A stretch of DNA of 64,000 bases from Eutreptiella sp. 'Long Island Sound 2002' (Eukaryota; Euglenozoa; Euglenophyceae; Eutreptiales; Eutreptiaceae): assembly GCA_964036045.1 (NCBI GenBank), contig OZ038380.1, positions 123,584,899 to 123,648,898 on the forward strand. The letters run 5' to 3'. Positions 8,947 through 18,291 of this stretch are shown in pieces; position 1 is the first letter of the stretch; each line of letters starts with the position of its first letter. The position numbers and the translations under genes are program-made. The notes under the pieces were generated by a model. It saw only the letters and a list, made by a program, of their open reading frames with translations, searched no databases and had not been told where the DNA came from.

Positions 8947-11489
8947 GGGACTGGTTCAGGGCGTCGTGCCAGTTCATCAGGGACACAGGCCGGTCGAGAT
9001 TTGACGCCACATTGCAGGAGCAAGAGGACTGGGAAGAGCTGATGGACCAGTTCGACCACCAGGCTGCCGTGATGGTGCAGATGGCCATCATTGCCGAGGA
9101 GAGACGGCAGAATGTGCATCCGCACGCTGGTCCGTCGGGCGTCTGGGGTCGGAACGACGACGAGGTCGACGAAATGAGGTGTGATTCGACGCATTCTCAC
9201 CTCTCCAGGGCGCAGCTGTCCAAACTCCCCACCTCCACCTCCAGTGTTCAAACTTTGGTCGACGAGGTGAGAAGCAAAAGAAAAGGGACAAGATGCCCTT
9301 CCTGTGGCGAGTGCGCCAAGGACTGCTCCTGTCGGAGACAGATTTCGTCGCTGGAAAGCAGGGTGAAGGAGCTGAAGAAGGCCGCCAAGGAGAAAAAGAG
9401 GGATGATGACAGCAAGTGGAAGGAGATGGAGCAGAAGCTGGAGAAGCTTACAGATCTGGTACAAAATCTGAGCACTACTGGGCTCACTGGACCAGCGCCT
9501 ACGATGGCAAGCCACCCAGCACCTACCTCCTCAGCTGCACCTACATCCACGCCTTACGGCGTTCCACATTCTCCAGCACCCCCAGCTTTTACTGGCCACC
9601 ATCCAGCTTTTACTGGAATTTCTGGTATCCCCCCTACTGGATTTGGAAGTCCTATTGGGTTCAATCTGGGTACTGAAGGAGGAGAATCTTCGTCGGAGAG
9701 GTCTGTACTGTCTGTTGGTACTGTCGGAGATATTGATGGAGAAGCAAGGACCACCGTGAAGGAGCGATCAATGGCCTTGAAGAAGAAGGACCGGAAGCAA
9801 AAAGAAAACGAAGCAAAAATCAAAGAAAAGCAGAGGAAATTGAAGGAGATGAGGCTGCATCAAGCTCAACCAACGCCGTTCGTGCAGCCTACTGTGGACC
9901 AGGCGTTGCTGGCGGCTGCAATTGCGCAGGCACAGGCAATGGGAGGCGCCGCTGTCAACCCCGTGTTCGTCAATCCGGTTGGCACAGCCACAAATTTCAA
10001 CCTGAACCACTTGCTGAACCCGTTGCACATGAGGCTTCGAGGGTCAGTAATGAAGCAGCCGAAGTTCTCAGGGCACCCAAATTACTGGGCGTCCTTCGAG
10101 AGGCAGTTCATGGTGTGGCTGCAGACGGAGAAGCTCGACAAGGAACTCTGGATCCTTGGGTTGATGGATTGTCTGACTGGCAAACTCAGAGAGAGTACAT
10201 ACAATCTCTATGTGGAAAGACAGAATCAAGGAGATCCCCTGACGTATGAAGAGCTGTACCGAAGTCTCAAGAGGAAGGGCTCTCGACTTCCTGAAGATCA
10301 TTACAGGAACCGTCTGGAGAACTTCAGGGCGATCAAGAAATTGTTTCTGGAAGAAATTCAAATTGCAAGACAAGATTGGGAGTTTTTGGTGCAAGAGGCG
10401 GAGAACTCTGGAGAAGGACTTTCTGAAGGCGAAATGAAGAAGATCCTCCTGAGCAAGCTCACGCCGGAGACCAAGCAGAAGATCAGGGACTCTCAGGCGG
10501 ACCAAAAAGTCCTGGGCAACTGGGTTGAAGTCCGAGGATTGCCGGAAACTATGGGAAAAATGGCAGTTCGTGACTTGCTACACTCTATCAGTGCTACTGG
10601 ATTGAAGGACATCACTATTCGTGAGGGCAGATGGAGAGTTGGTTTCCACGATTCTGAACAGTCGGAGTTTTTCTGTAGCATGGTGGATGGAAAAGTGAAG
10701 TATAAGGGAACAGTTTTGAAGGTACGACCGTGGATCTTCTCGTATGGAGTCGAGCAGATCTGGGACCAACTTGAAAAGTATGCAAACTTAGAACGCCAGA
10801 AGTCCCAGGATGCACATGGCTTCGGAGGCAAGGTCAACGCCGTTGGTGAAAAGGGATGCTCTGTGTGCATTGCCCTTGGAGAAGAAGGTCGAGCGGCGAC
10901 TCACACGACCGCAGATCACAGGTGGACGCCCTCAGATCTCAAGACAATTCAGTCCAAAATGGATGGAAAAGGAAGTTCTTCCAAAAATCCCCAGCAGGAT
11001 GGAGCACGAGATGCTGACCAGCATGGAAGGGGAAAGGGTAAAGGGCAGTCCAAAGGAAAGAACAGAGACTGGACACCAAAAGATTACTCGCAGCAAGGCA
11101 GAGATCCAAGTGGCTCAAGATGGACCGATGCTGGTGGAAAATCTGGTGGAAAATCTGGTGAAAAAGGTGGAAAAGGCCAAGGAAAGTCCGGGAATCAAGA
11201 TGATTCCAAGGTGAATGGCAACCCCCTGTACGCGGAGACGCCAGCGAACAAGACCTTCGGCAACAAAAAGGATACTGGAGGTCGAGGCAAGGGCAGATCC
11301 AACGAATCCAATCCCAATTCCAACACCTCCAACAACAAAGGCGAAGGAGGTAAGAAAGGTGGTGATGGAAAATCATTTGGTGGTCGTGGACGTGGAAAAG
11401 GAGTGAATGCCGTCGAAGCAGGAGAAGAATGGGTTGACAAAGGACAAGTACAGGACGTACAGCCGAACGAAGAAGAAGAATGGCAATAG
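8850..11489 (+). CDS. Element B Gag polyprotein
   Basis: The frame is open from 8850; the first usable start is TTG 9012 (825 codons), so the true N-terminus probably comes from the LTR frame. Residues are counted from 9012. A Cys cluster CPSCGECAKDCSC lies near 95-107, followed by a charged coiled coil (110-155), a Pro/Thr linker, a second basic coiled coil (about 255-285), and a capsid-like region (about 335-500; PKFSGHPNYWASFERQF, GSRLPEDHYRNRLENF). An RRM-like fold follows (about 503-575; WVEVRGLPETMG, then GRWRVGFHDSEQSEFF). Then comes a C-x2-C-x11-H-x4-H zinc-finger-like motif (CSVC...HTTADH, about 616-635) and a long Gly/Lys-rich tail. Gag would package the RNA. The frame ends CAA UAG GGA AGC, with pol continuing in phase. 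Confidence 0.9.
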   Translation: MLGTPIPGYFPNEEFLQRQNWLLAEASYRGRLRDWFRASCQFIRDTGRSRFDATLQEQEDWEELMDQFDHQAAVMVQMAIIAEERRQNVHPHAGPSGVWGRNDDEVDEMRCDSTHSHLSRAQLSKLPTSTSSVQTLVDEVRSKRKGTRCPSCGECAKDCSCRRQISSLESRVKELKKAAKEKKRDDDSKWKEMEQKLEKLTDLVQNLSTTGLTGPAPTMASHPAPTSSAAPTSTPYGVPHSPAPPAFTGHHPAFTGISGIPPTGFGSPIGFNLGTEGGESSSERSVLSVGTVGDIDGEARTTVKERSMALKKKDRKQKENEAKIKEKQRKLKEMRLHQAQPTPFVQPTVDQALLAAAIAQAQAMGGAAVNPVFVNPVGTATNFNLNHLLNPLHMRLRGSVMKQPKFSGHPNYWASFERQFMVWLQTEKLDKELWILGLMDCLTGKLRESTYNLYVERQNQGDPLTYEELYRSLKRKGSRLPEDHYRNRLENFRAIKKLFLEEIQIARQDWEFLVQEAENSGEGLSEGEMKKILLSKLTPETKQKIRDSQADQKVLGNWVEVRGLPETMGKMAVRDLLHSISATGLKDITIREGRWRVGFHDSEQSEFFCSMVDGKVKYKGTVLKVRPWIFSYGVEQIWDQLEKYANLERQKSQDAHGFGGKVNAVGEKGCSVCIALGEEGRAATHTTADHRWTPSDLKTIQSKMDGKGSSSKNPQQDGARDADQHGRGKGKGQSKGKNRDWTPKDYSQQGRDPSGSRWTDAGGKSGGKSGEKGGKGQGKSGNQDDSKVNGNPLYAETPANKTFGNKKDTGGRGKGRSNESNPNSNTSNNKGEGGKKGGDGKSFGGRGRGKGVNAVEAGEEWVDKGQVQDVQPNEEEEWQ

Positions 11490-14400
11490 GGAAGCCAACT
11501 TAACCCAAATCCCAACACTGGGGTTGAGTGGCAGGAGACAAAGCCCATCAGGGTAGTTGGGGCGGTGGATGGACGCTGCTGGGACCGGCTGGCGCGCTCC
11601 TCCGGCCTCCTGTACCCTGCCTGGGTCCTCAGCGCTGTCCGGCGAGGCAAGCAGCGCCAGTTTGTCTGCTGGATCCAGGTCAGATCGACGGATGGTAAAG
11701 TTAAACTTGCCAGACGTCTGATTGACAATGGTTCAGAGGTCAATCTGGTGAGGAAAGGCTTTCTGCAGGAGGATGAGACGAAGATGTCCTCGACACCTGT
11801 CCAGCTGGAGGGAGTCAGCGGACATCGCCTTGACTGTGGCGACAGAGAAGCAGAATTGGCGGTCAGATTGGTGAAACAATCTGTCTGGAGCGTGGAAGAG
11901 ACGGTCACGGAGGAGTGGTTTGCTGGAAAATTCTATGAAGCCAGCATAAAGTATGATTTATCCTCGGGTCAACCTTGGCTTCACGCTCACCGTGTGTCGC
12001 CCATGGGACACAGGACATGCTTCCTCCAAGATCCGTCGACCAGCGACCCGTCTGACCTGTATTATCTGCACCCATATACCAAGAGTATCCACCAATTCAA
12101 GGAGCGAAATAAGCTGCATTTTCAGCAAGATGGGCAGGAATGGACAAGGAATCAAGAAGATTTCGACGAGGGAAGGGTGGATTCGTTGAACAGCAAGAAG
12201 TGGAAGTCAGTTTGCTATCGTGTAGTCGACAAATGGCGGGACATTCTGGTGGATTCTTTCGAAAAGAACCACAATTTTCGTCCTGAAGTTGATGCTTTTG
12301 CAAACAAAAAGAATAAAAGATTTCCGAAGTTCTACGACGATGCCTGGAGTGAGGACTGGTGTGAACCTCTATGGATCAATCCGCCCTTCGACGTTTTCCC
12401 TCGTGTAGTGCAGAAGCTGAAGCAATCCGGCGCAAAGGCGATTTTAATTGTCCCCAATTGGCCAAGACAAGAGTGGTTCAAGGACATTATGGACATTTCA
12501 ATCGACATTGTCGAGCTACCTCACAAAGGAGTGAAGCTGTATTACGAAGACAATGGCAAGCCTTTGCCACAGCGTTCGTGGAGCACGCTGGCGTGCTTAG
12601 TTGACGGGAATCTGGGAGATTATTGGCAAGATGGCAGTGAAATGGGAACAGAGGAGGTCATATCAAATCCCTCAAGAATCGACGAAATTGGGGTGGATGA
12701 AGACGATCGAGAGCGGAATCCCGACGTATCGTCGCGGAAGGAGGGAAGGACAATCGGCGTCCCTCAAGAGAACGCCTCCATCCATTACAATCCGTCCCCA
12801 TCAGACAAGAATCAAGCCAAAAAAGTCAAGATTTCAAGCAAGAATGATGACAAATCTCCAAGAATCTCGCCTGAATTGACAGGAATGAAGCTGAATTCGT
12901 CCGACCATCCCTTCAAGACATTCGTGGACCCCTTTCATTGGTGGGATCCCACGGAGGAGCGAGCCCAGGTGAGCTTCATCAGCCAGCAATGCGACGAAGA
13001 AGTTTGGAATGAAGTGGCCAAGAACATGAGACCACGACCAACGATTCGCAAATTGGTGGACATAATGTCGGTGATTAAATGTGGGAATCAGGTCGACGGA
13101 GACAAGATATCTGCAAGAAGGGACGCAGTGTTCGAAGATTATCAAGATGACATGCTGAGTGGGAAGTTGTGGAAAAACCCCCCAATTCCATGTGAAAATG
13201 GGGAAGCCAAGATTGACATAATCGAAGGCTCAAAGGTGCACAAACAACGTCCATTCTATCTCCACGGCACCAAAGCAGATGCCCTGCGAAAGATTTTTGA
13301 GCGCAATCTCTATCAGTTCGGTTGGTTGGAGGGCTGCATGAGTTCTGAGTGGTGTTCAGCACCATTTACTGTGCCAAAACCCCCACCTGCTGACCAATCT
13401 AGCATAGATGCTTGGCGTCTAGTGGTGGATTACAGAGCCCTGAATGCCGCCACAGTACCAGACGCGCATCCTCTTCCTTTGATTGAGAAGGAGATCGCCG
13501 CGAGAGCCAAAGGCAAGCTCTTTACTGTGTTGGATTTGTGTCATGGCTTTCATCAGATGCCCCTTCGAAAGGAGGATAGGCATTTGACGGCAATGTGCAC
13601 ACCCTGTGGCACTGTCCAGTGGACTGTACTGCCGATGGGTTTGAAGAATGCGCCGTCGATGTTCCAGAAGATGATGGAGACTATTTTATTTCAGAAGCAC
13701 AAGTCTCTGGATTTACAAGAATTCTGCAGCATCTACATTGACGACCTTCTGATTGCCACGCCGTTGGGAAAAAACTTTGATGAGTGCCTGAAGTTGCACG
13801 AAGAACAAGTTCGAAAGGTTCTCGAAGTCCTTCGACAAGAGAAGCTCGTGTGTGGACCCAAGAAGGGCAAAATGTTCCTCCAGAGTGTGGAATTTTGTGG
13901 CTCTGTCTTGGAAGATCGGACAAGAAGACCAGCCCCAGGAAAAATGGGTGCCCTGCAGCTCTGGGAAAGGCCTAAAACCGTCACGCAGCTTCGTGCCTTT
14001 TTAGGCTGCTGCAATTATTACCACGAGTTCCTTCCTCTCTACGCCAAATTCTCTGGTCCATTGACAGAGTTACTCAAGGTTGGCAAAAAAGAAGGAAAGA
14101 AGGGATCTCAAGTCAAGCTCAAGTGGACGCCAGAATGTGAAGAGGCATTTACTGGTCTCAAGGAAGCACTGGCAAATGTGGTTACATTCAAGACTCCGTG
14201 GTTGGATGGAAGACCTTTTTATATTCGTACAGACGCCAGTCGTTACGCCATTGGTGCTACGATCGAACAAGTCGATGACGAAGGTCACCATCATCCTCTG
14301 GCTTTCTGGTCTCGCAAGCTTACAACAAGACAGCGAAACTGGAGTCCAAGTGAACAAGAAGCCTACGCAATCCTTTGTGCCTTACGGCGTTATGAAGGTT

Positions 14401-14735
14401 GGATCTTGGGCCATCGCGTTGAGGTACTGACTGACCACAAGTCACTGGAGAGCTGGAGGACAGAACATGTGGATACCCCTGGTGGACCAGCTGGGAGAAG
14501 AGGCCGTTGGCATGAAACTCTCAGCAGATTTGACCTCCATGTGACTTACATTCCGGGTCGCTACAATACAGTGGCGGACGCCCTGAGTCGCTGGGCCTAC
14601 CCAGCCTCAGAGGCTTACTCTGAAGTGAATTTTCATGGGACAGCGACGGATAAAGCTGAAGTGATCGAGTTCGACAAAGAGGAACAAGCACTGATCAACA
14701 AACATTGTCTCCAATGTTCGATTAAAATCGGATGA
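11490..14735 (+). CDS. pol: Element B Pol: protease, methyltransferase-like domain, reverse transcriptase, RNase H
   Basis: The frame continues in phase after the gag UAG; no other stop intervenes, and the first start codon is a GTG at 11565 (residues counted from there). A retropepsin-like segment has IDNGSEVNLV, with D54 in a D-N-G-S motif instead of DT/SG. Residues about 220-345 resemble the N6-adenine-methyltransferase-like domain known from DIRS-type elements (VDAFANKK, LWINPPFDVF with NPPF at 272-275, AILIVPNWPRQEWF). RT spans about 545-800 with LVVDYRALN, LPMGLKNAPSMFQ and YIDD at 724-727. RNase H has TDAS (D890), EQEAYAI, TDHKSLE and NTVADALSRW. The UAG probably sets the Gag to Gag-Pol ratio by readthrough. 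The frame ends in a TGA overlapping the next ATG. Confidence 0.93.
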   Translation, partial: GSQLNPNPNTGVEWQETKPIRVVGAVDGRCWDRLARSSGLLYPAWVLSAVRRGKQRQFVCWIQVRSTDGKVKLARRLIDNGSEVNLVRKGFLQEDETKMSSTPVQLEGVSGHRLDCGDREAELAVRLVKQSVWSVEETVTEEWFAGKFYEASIKYDLSSGQPWLHAHRVSPMGHRTCFLQDPSTSDPSDLYYLHPYTKSIHQFKERNKLHFQQDGQEWTRNQEDFDEGRVDSLNSKKWKSVCYRVVDKWRDILVDSFEKNHNFRPEVDAFANKKNKRFPKFYDDAWSEDWCEPLWINPPFDVFPRVVQKLKQSGAKAILIVPNWPRQEWFKDIMDISIDIVELPHKGVKLYYEDNGKPLPQRSWSTLACLVDGNLGDYWQDGSEMGTEEVISNPSRIDEIGVDEDDRERNPDVSSRKEGRTIGVPQENASIHYNPSPSDKNQAKKVKISSKNDDKSPRISPELTGMKLNSSDHPFKTFVDPFHWWDPTEERAQVSFISQQCDEEVWNEVAKNMRPRPTIRKLVDIMSVIKCGNQVDGDKISARRDAVFEDYQDDMLSGKLWKNPPIPCENGEAKIDIIEGSKVHKQRPFYLHGTKADALRKIFERNLYQFGWLEGCMSSEWCSAPFTVPKPPPADQSSIDAWRLVVDYRALNAATVPDAHPLPLIEKEIAARAKGKLFTVLDLCHGFHQMPLRKEDRHLTAMCTPCGTVQWTVLPMGLKNAPSMFQKMMETILFQKHKSLDLQEFCSIYIDDLLIATPLGKNFDECLKLHEEQVRKVLEVLRQEKLVCGPKKGKMFLQSVEFCGSVLEDRTRRPAPGKMGALQLWERPKTVTQLRAFLGCCNYYHEFLPLYAKFSGPLTELLKVGKKEGKKGSQVKLKWTPECEEAFTGLKEALANVVTFKTPWLDGRPFYIRTDASRYAIGATIEQVDDEGHHHPLAFWSRKLTTRQRNWSPSEQEAYAILCALRRYEGWILGHRVEVLTDHKSLESWRTEHVDTPGGPAGRRGRWHETLSRFDLHVTYIPGRYNTVADALSRWAYPASEAYSEVNFHGTATDKAEVIEFDKEEQALINKHCLQCSIKIG

Positions 14736-16465
14736 AGGTGGATTTGGTCAGATGCAAGGAGATTACCAAGGCAGATCAGACTGCAGGAGTTAACTCTGAC
14801 TCTGAGTCGTCGCTGCCACTCCTGAATGTGTTTCCTACGACGAGATCCAAAGCGAAATCCACGCTCCCTCCACAGCAAAAGGACAAGGAAACTTCCTTCA
14901 TCTATGTGGATTGGACGAAGATGTACAAGGAGGACAGGTTCTTTGGGTCTGTATACCACAAGTTGAAAGGGGACAAGCCTTACGACTCTGAAGAGACGTC
15001 TGATTTCAAAATCCAAGGCGACAAGTTTTTTTGGCAAGGACGGATTTGTGTTCCTGATTGTCTGATTGACCAATATGTCAAACATTGGCATCGGAATGAG
15101 ACAGCCCACACACATTCTCGTGTGCTGGAGCAGGAGCTACGCCACAGAGTGTACACAAGGAACCTCAAGAGTGTCTGTGAACGAGTTGCCAAAGGATGCA
15201 AGCAATGTCAGGCGACCATCCCCAAGAATCAAAAGGCAGAAGGATTACTGAAGGGATTACCAATTCCTGAGAGGTTGTTCGACAAGGTGACGGCGGATGT
15301 CTTCGAGTTGGGACAAATCCAAGAGGAATGTCTCTACACGAGGAACCCTATCGATGGGGTTTTGTTAATTCAAGACCGCCACAGTGGCTACATTCAGGTC
15401 CTCCCTTGCAACACGAAGCATCTCACCTCTGAAATGGCTGCCAAGTGGACTGCAAGTCAGTGGATGAGTCACTGGGATGTTCCCAGTGAAATTCTGACGG
15501 ACAGTGGGAAAGAGTTCATTGGGACTTGGTGGGAGAACATGTGTGCCCTATTGGGAGTTCATCATCTTCGTGCCCGAGTCTATGACCATCGAGCTCTCCC
15601 TGCTGAACGCGCCGGAAGGATTCTTATCAGCATTCTGAGAAAATTCCTGGCGACTGAAAAAGACTACAATTGGTTGGAGACAATTTACTGTGTCTTGAGA
15701 AGATACCATCGCACCAAGAATTACACTGGATTAAGTCCGAATGAGCTGGTTTTTGGTCGTGAGAAGATGGGTCCAGGACCAGTGATGTATCATCCAAGCC
15801 AGTGCTACGACGCCTCGCAATGGTTTGAAAGGATCAAGGATCTAGAGTCCAAGTGGATCCAAGCCAAAGTGGAAAGTCAAGCAGATTGGTTGAATTTCAA
15901 AAATAAGTCAAGAACGCAAGGAAAACCCTTCGAGAAAGGCCAGCAGGTTTGGCTTTGTAAGTCAGACGAGACCCTGAAGGACGACAACAAATTGTTACCT
16001 TTGTGGGATGGCCCATTCCAAGTCAGTGGTCAACTAAGTGAGACTACATTCAACATTGAAATTGAGCCAGGCAGGCATCAAGAAGTACATCGTGACCGTT
16101 TGAGGGCCGAAGTACCCTGCCCCAAAGGAAGGTTCAAGCCTCTCTATTGGACTTCGAAGTACCTGAGGAACAGGAAGATGGTCACAAGCAGTTTCGAGTT
16201 GGAGAAGATCCTTGATTACAAGAAGAATGCTCGAAACAAGTGGTACTTTCTGTGCAGATGGAAAGGATTCGGTCCAGAAGAAGACAAATGGGAGCCAGCT
16301 TCAAGTTTCATCCATGGGTATACGGATACCTTCATCAGGTTCCTGAAGAAACACCCTGAGATTGACAAAGAGCTCTCGCTGATCAAGGATTGTGTCAGCA
16401 AGGAAGACTTACAAGCACAAGAAGAAGCTCCAATCGTGGCATCATCCATTCCAGACAAGATCTGA
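14732..16465 (+). CDS. Element B integrase with chromodomain
   Basis: 577 codons start at ATG 14732, which overlaps the pol TGA as ATGA. An N-terminal zinc-binding region has H-x-H near 126-128 and GCKQC near 156-160. The catalytic triad is D189 (TADVFEL), D257 (LTDSGKEF) and E292 (PAERAGR), with 34 residues between the last two. A basic C-terminal region follows (LPLWDGPFQV, DRLRAEVPCPKGRFKPLYW), then a chromodomain at about 487-545 (FELEKILDYKKN, WYFLCRWKGF, DKWEPASSFIHGY). The enzyme inserts the cDNA; the chromodomain probably steers it to marked chromatin. In element C the RNase H and integrase are in one frame, so the split in B is either a recent one-base indel or a termination-reinitiation design. 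Confidence 0.93.
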   Translation: MKVDLVRCKEITKADQTAGVNSDSESSLPLLNVFPTTRSKAKSTLPPQQKDKETSFIYVDWTKMYKEDRFFGSVYHKLKGDKPYDSEETSDFKIQGDKFFWQGRICVPDCLIDQYVKHWHRNETAHTHSRVLEQELRHRVYTRNLKSVCERVAKGCKQCQATIPKNQKAEGLLKGLPIPERLFDKVTADVFELGQIQEECLYTRNPIDGVLLIQDRHSGYIQVLPCNTKHLTSEMAAKWTASQWMSHWDVPSEILTDSGKEFIGTWWENMCALLGVHHLRARVYDHRALPAERAGRILISILRKFLATEKDYNWLETIYCVLRRYHRTKNYTGLSPNELVFGREKMGPGPVMYHPSQCYDASQWFERIKDLESKWIQAKVESQADWLNFKNKSRTQGKPFEKGQQVWLCKSDETLKDDNKLLPLWDGPFQVSGQLSETTFNIEIEPGRHQEVHRDRLRAEVPCPKGRFKPLYWTSKYLRNRKMVTSSFELEKILDYKKNARNKWYFLCRWKGFGPEEDKWEPASSFIHGYTDTFIRFLKKHPEIDKELSLIKDCVSKEDLQAQEEAPIVASSIPDKI

Positions 16466-17800
16466 TCAGAATTTGAGTCGCCGAAACTTTCGAAGAGGTT
16501 TACGGTCGACATATACCCTTGGCATGGGGACATAACAGTCCAGACGCATCGTCTATGTGGTTCGACGAACAGATGATGGGACATTCTGGGGTCATCCTGG
16601 TCATTCCATCCATCATTCCCAACATGGTCATCATGTGAATCATGTGCTTCATTGTAGATGATTCCAATCCGAAGATCCGAAAGGCCATTATCCTCAACCA
16701 CGACGACACTCTCGTGTTTAGCTGTCGACTGGACCCCTCTACTCGCCTTGGGAAGGACTCGTTCGAGTTCGTGCTCATTACAGAGATTCTGGCACATGAC
16801 TGAGTCTGATCCATTTCATGTGTTTGACGGATCTGCTCAGAATGTCATTTCCATCAGCTCTTGCATTGAGACAGTTGGTTTCTCTTCCAAACGACCACTG
16901 TCAAAGGGCTTATATAGACCAAGTGACGACGATGGTGTTCTTACTTGTGTCGACTCGCTGTTCATCTGTGGATTGTGTTGGAATCCCCCTCAGAATCAGC
17001 TCAATTTTGGCAAATTCCCAGTACCAAGCATTGGATGCTTATACATTCTGGGACTATAACGAGTCAATTACCCCTTCTGGCTCATACTGGATTAAACATG
17101 AAGCCCTGGGAACAATACTGACAGTGTGGGGATACCCCACTGGGTTTTCTTGGCTATCATTACTTTAAATGATTGAATTTCCATCATGGGATTCATCATC
17201 ATCATGAGGATTTGACCTGGATTGGCTATGAATGAGAACTGGATTTCCGTTCAACACTACACACAGTGTCTATCGACATTGAATTGGACCTATTTTGGCT
17301 TGCTGTGAACTTCGCCACCCTCAATCTGTGGGCGATTCACTGATTTTGGTCTCAATTCAGGCACATTTTGTACCATAATCTGGCATCTGGTCTCATGACT
17401 GCAAATGACACCGACCAGTTTCACATATCTTGGACTCCATGAAGGGATACCCTATTATTTGGACGCTCGACGACATGGCGACGCTCGTTTTCTGTTTTCT
17501 GGCAGTGGGATGTCAGATCCTGATTTCATCATGAATCATGGATCATGGATCATCATGTACAATCTTCACTCAGACCTTCAATTTTCGAATTTTCGAGCTT
17601 GAACGAAGCTTTTTCTGTGTGCCCTGAGGTACCTATCTGTTTCATTCAAGTCGATGGCCATCGCGAAGCACAGATCTCAGCACAATTTTGCTCAATTCAG
17701 CTCATTTTCACACATTTTGCCTTAGATTAGTCGGTTTTTGGTCACTTTCGCCGTTTCGTTCACTTCACTTGACCCAGCTTGACATACTGGCGTATGTTTC
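16466..17800 (+). other. Element B long 3' spacer
   Basis: 1.3 kb between the integrase stop and the polypurine tract. Open frames of up to 133 codons occur (16658-17059, 16818-17168), but none shows a known domain or clear codon bias. It has a moderate AT content and no repeat that I can see. Confidence 0.6.
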
Positions 17801-17811
17801 CAGAGGGGGAG
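17801..17811 (+). other. Element B polypurine tract
   Basis: CAGAGGGGGAG ends directly at the TGTAAC start of the 3' LTR, the standard site for priming of second-strand DNA. Confidence 0.9.
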
Positions 17812-18291
17812 TGTAACGGCAGCAGTGACAGCACTCAATTATACACTGATGTCATCAGAATTTCAATGATTCTCAGATGTACATTAGTGCAGTAAATTTT
17901 CCGCTTCATTTCATGTTTTCCGTTCGCCGCCAGATATCGCCTGTGAGCGCGCGTCGAGTCGCATTTGTCGTTCGTGATTTCCCAAACAGATTTATTTGAA
18001 TTATTTCGAATGATTTCACGTTGTGTCATTAAGTGCGATGAATGCGCATTGAGATTCTATGTCTGCTCCATTTTTGTAGACCGGGTTTTAGTACTCTTCA
18101 TGTTCCACCATGGAGTTCAAAGGACTTACAAGTGCTTTGCATATGTCGCTCCCCGAGGCTGGATATGGGTCTGAAGAGGGTTATGTGGGTTCGGAGATAT
18201 CAGGGGCAGTGTCGGGCGTTACGACCCCTGGGGCATCAAGGCTACAGGCTTCGCAGTTACAACAAAGATCAACCACTATGCAGCGGTTACA
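17812..18291 (+). repeat. Element B 3' LTR
   Basis: 480 bp with the same TGTAAC/GTTACA ends as 8109-8588 and 12 substitutions by eye. It keeps the ATG and open frame seen in the 5' LTR; here that frame runs out into the gag remainder of element A. Confidence 0.95.

Larger units (their letters stand above)
8109..18291 (+). mobile_element. Element B: nearly intact chromodomain Ty3-type LTR retrotransposon
   Basis: Two 480-bp LTRs with TGTAAC...GTTACA ends differ at 12 positions by eye. A primer-binding site follows the first and a polypurine tract precedes the second. Long frames cover gag (8850-11489), pol after a UAG (11490-14735), and integrase-chromodomain (14732-16465). It interrupts the gag of element A between VALERQ and YPTYQTDLSIRAEIQNL. 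No target duplication is visible: GGCAG on the left, TTGGT on the right. Base composition is much less GC-rich than the surrounding LINE. Confidence 0.95.

Noticed and set aside
16216-16797. 193-codon minus-strand open frame
   Set aside because: Mostly antisense to the element B chromodomain; no domain in its own frame.
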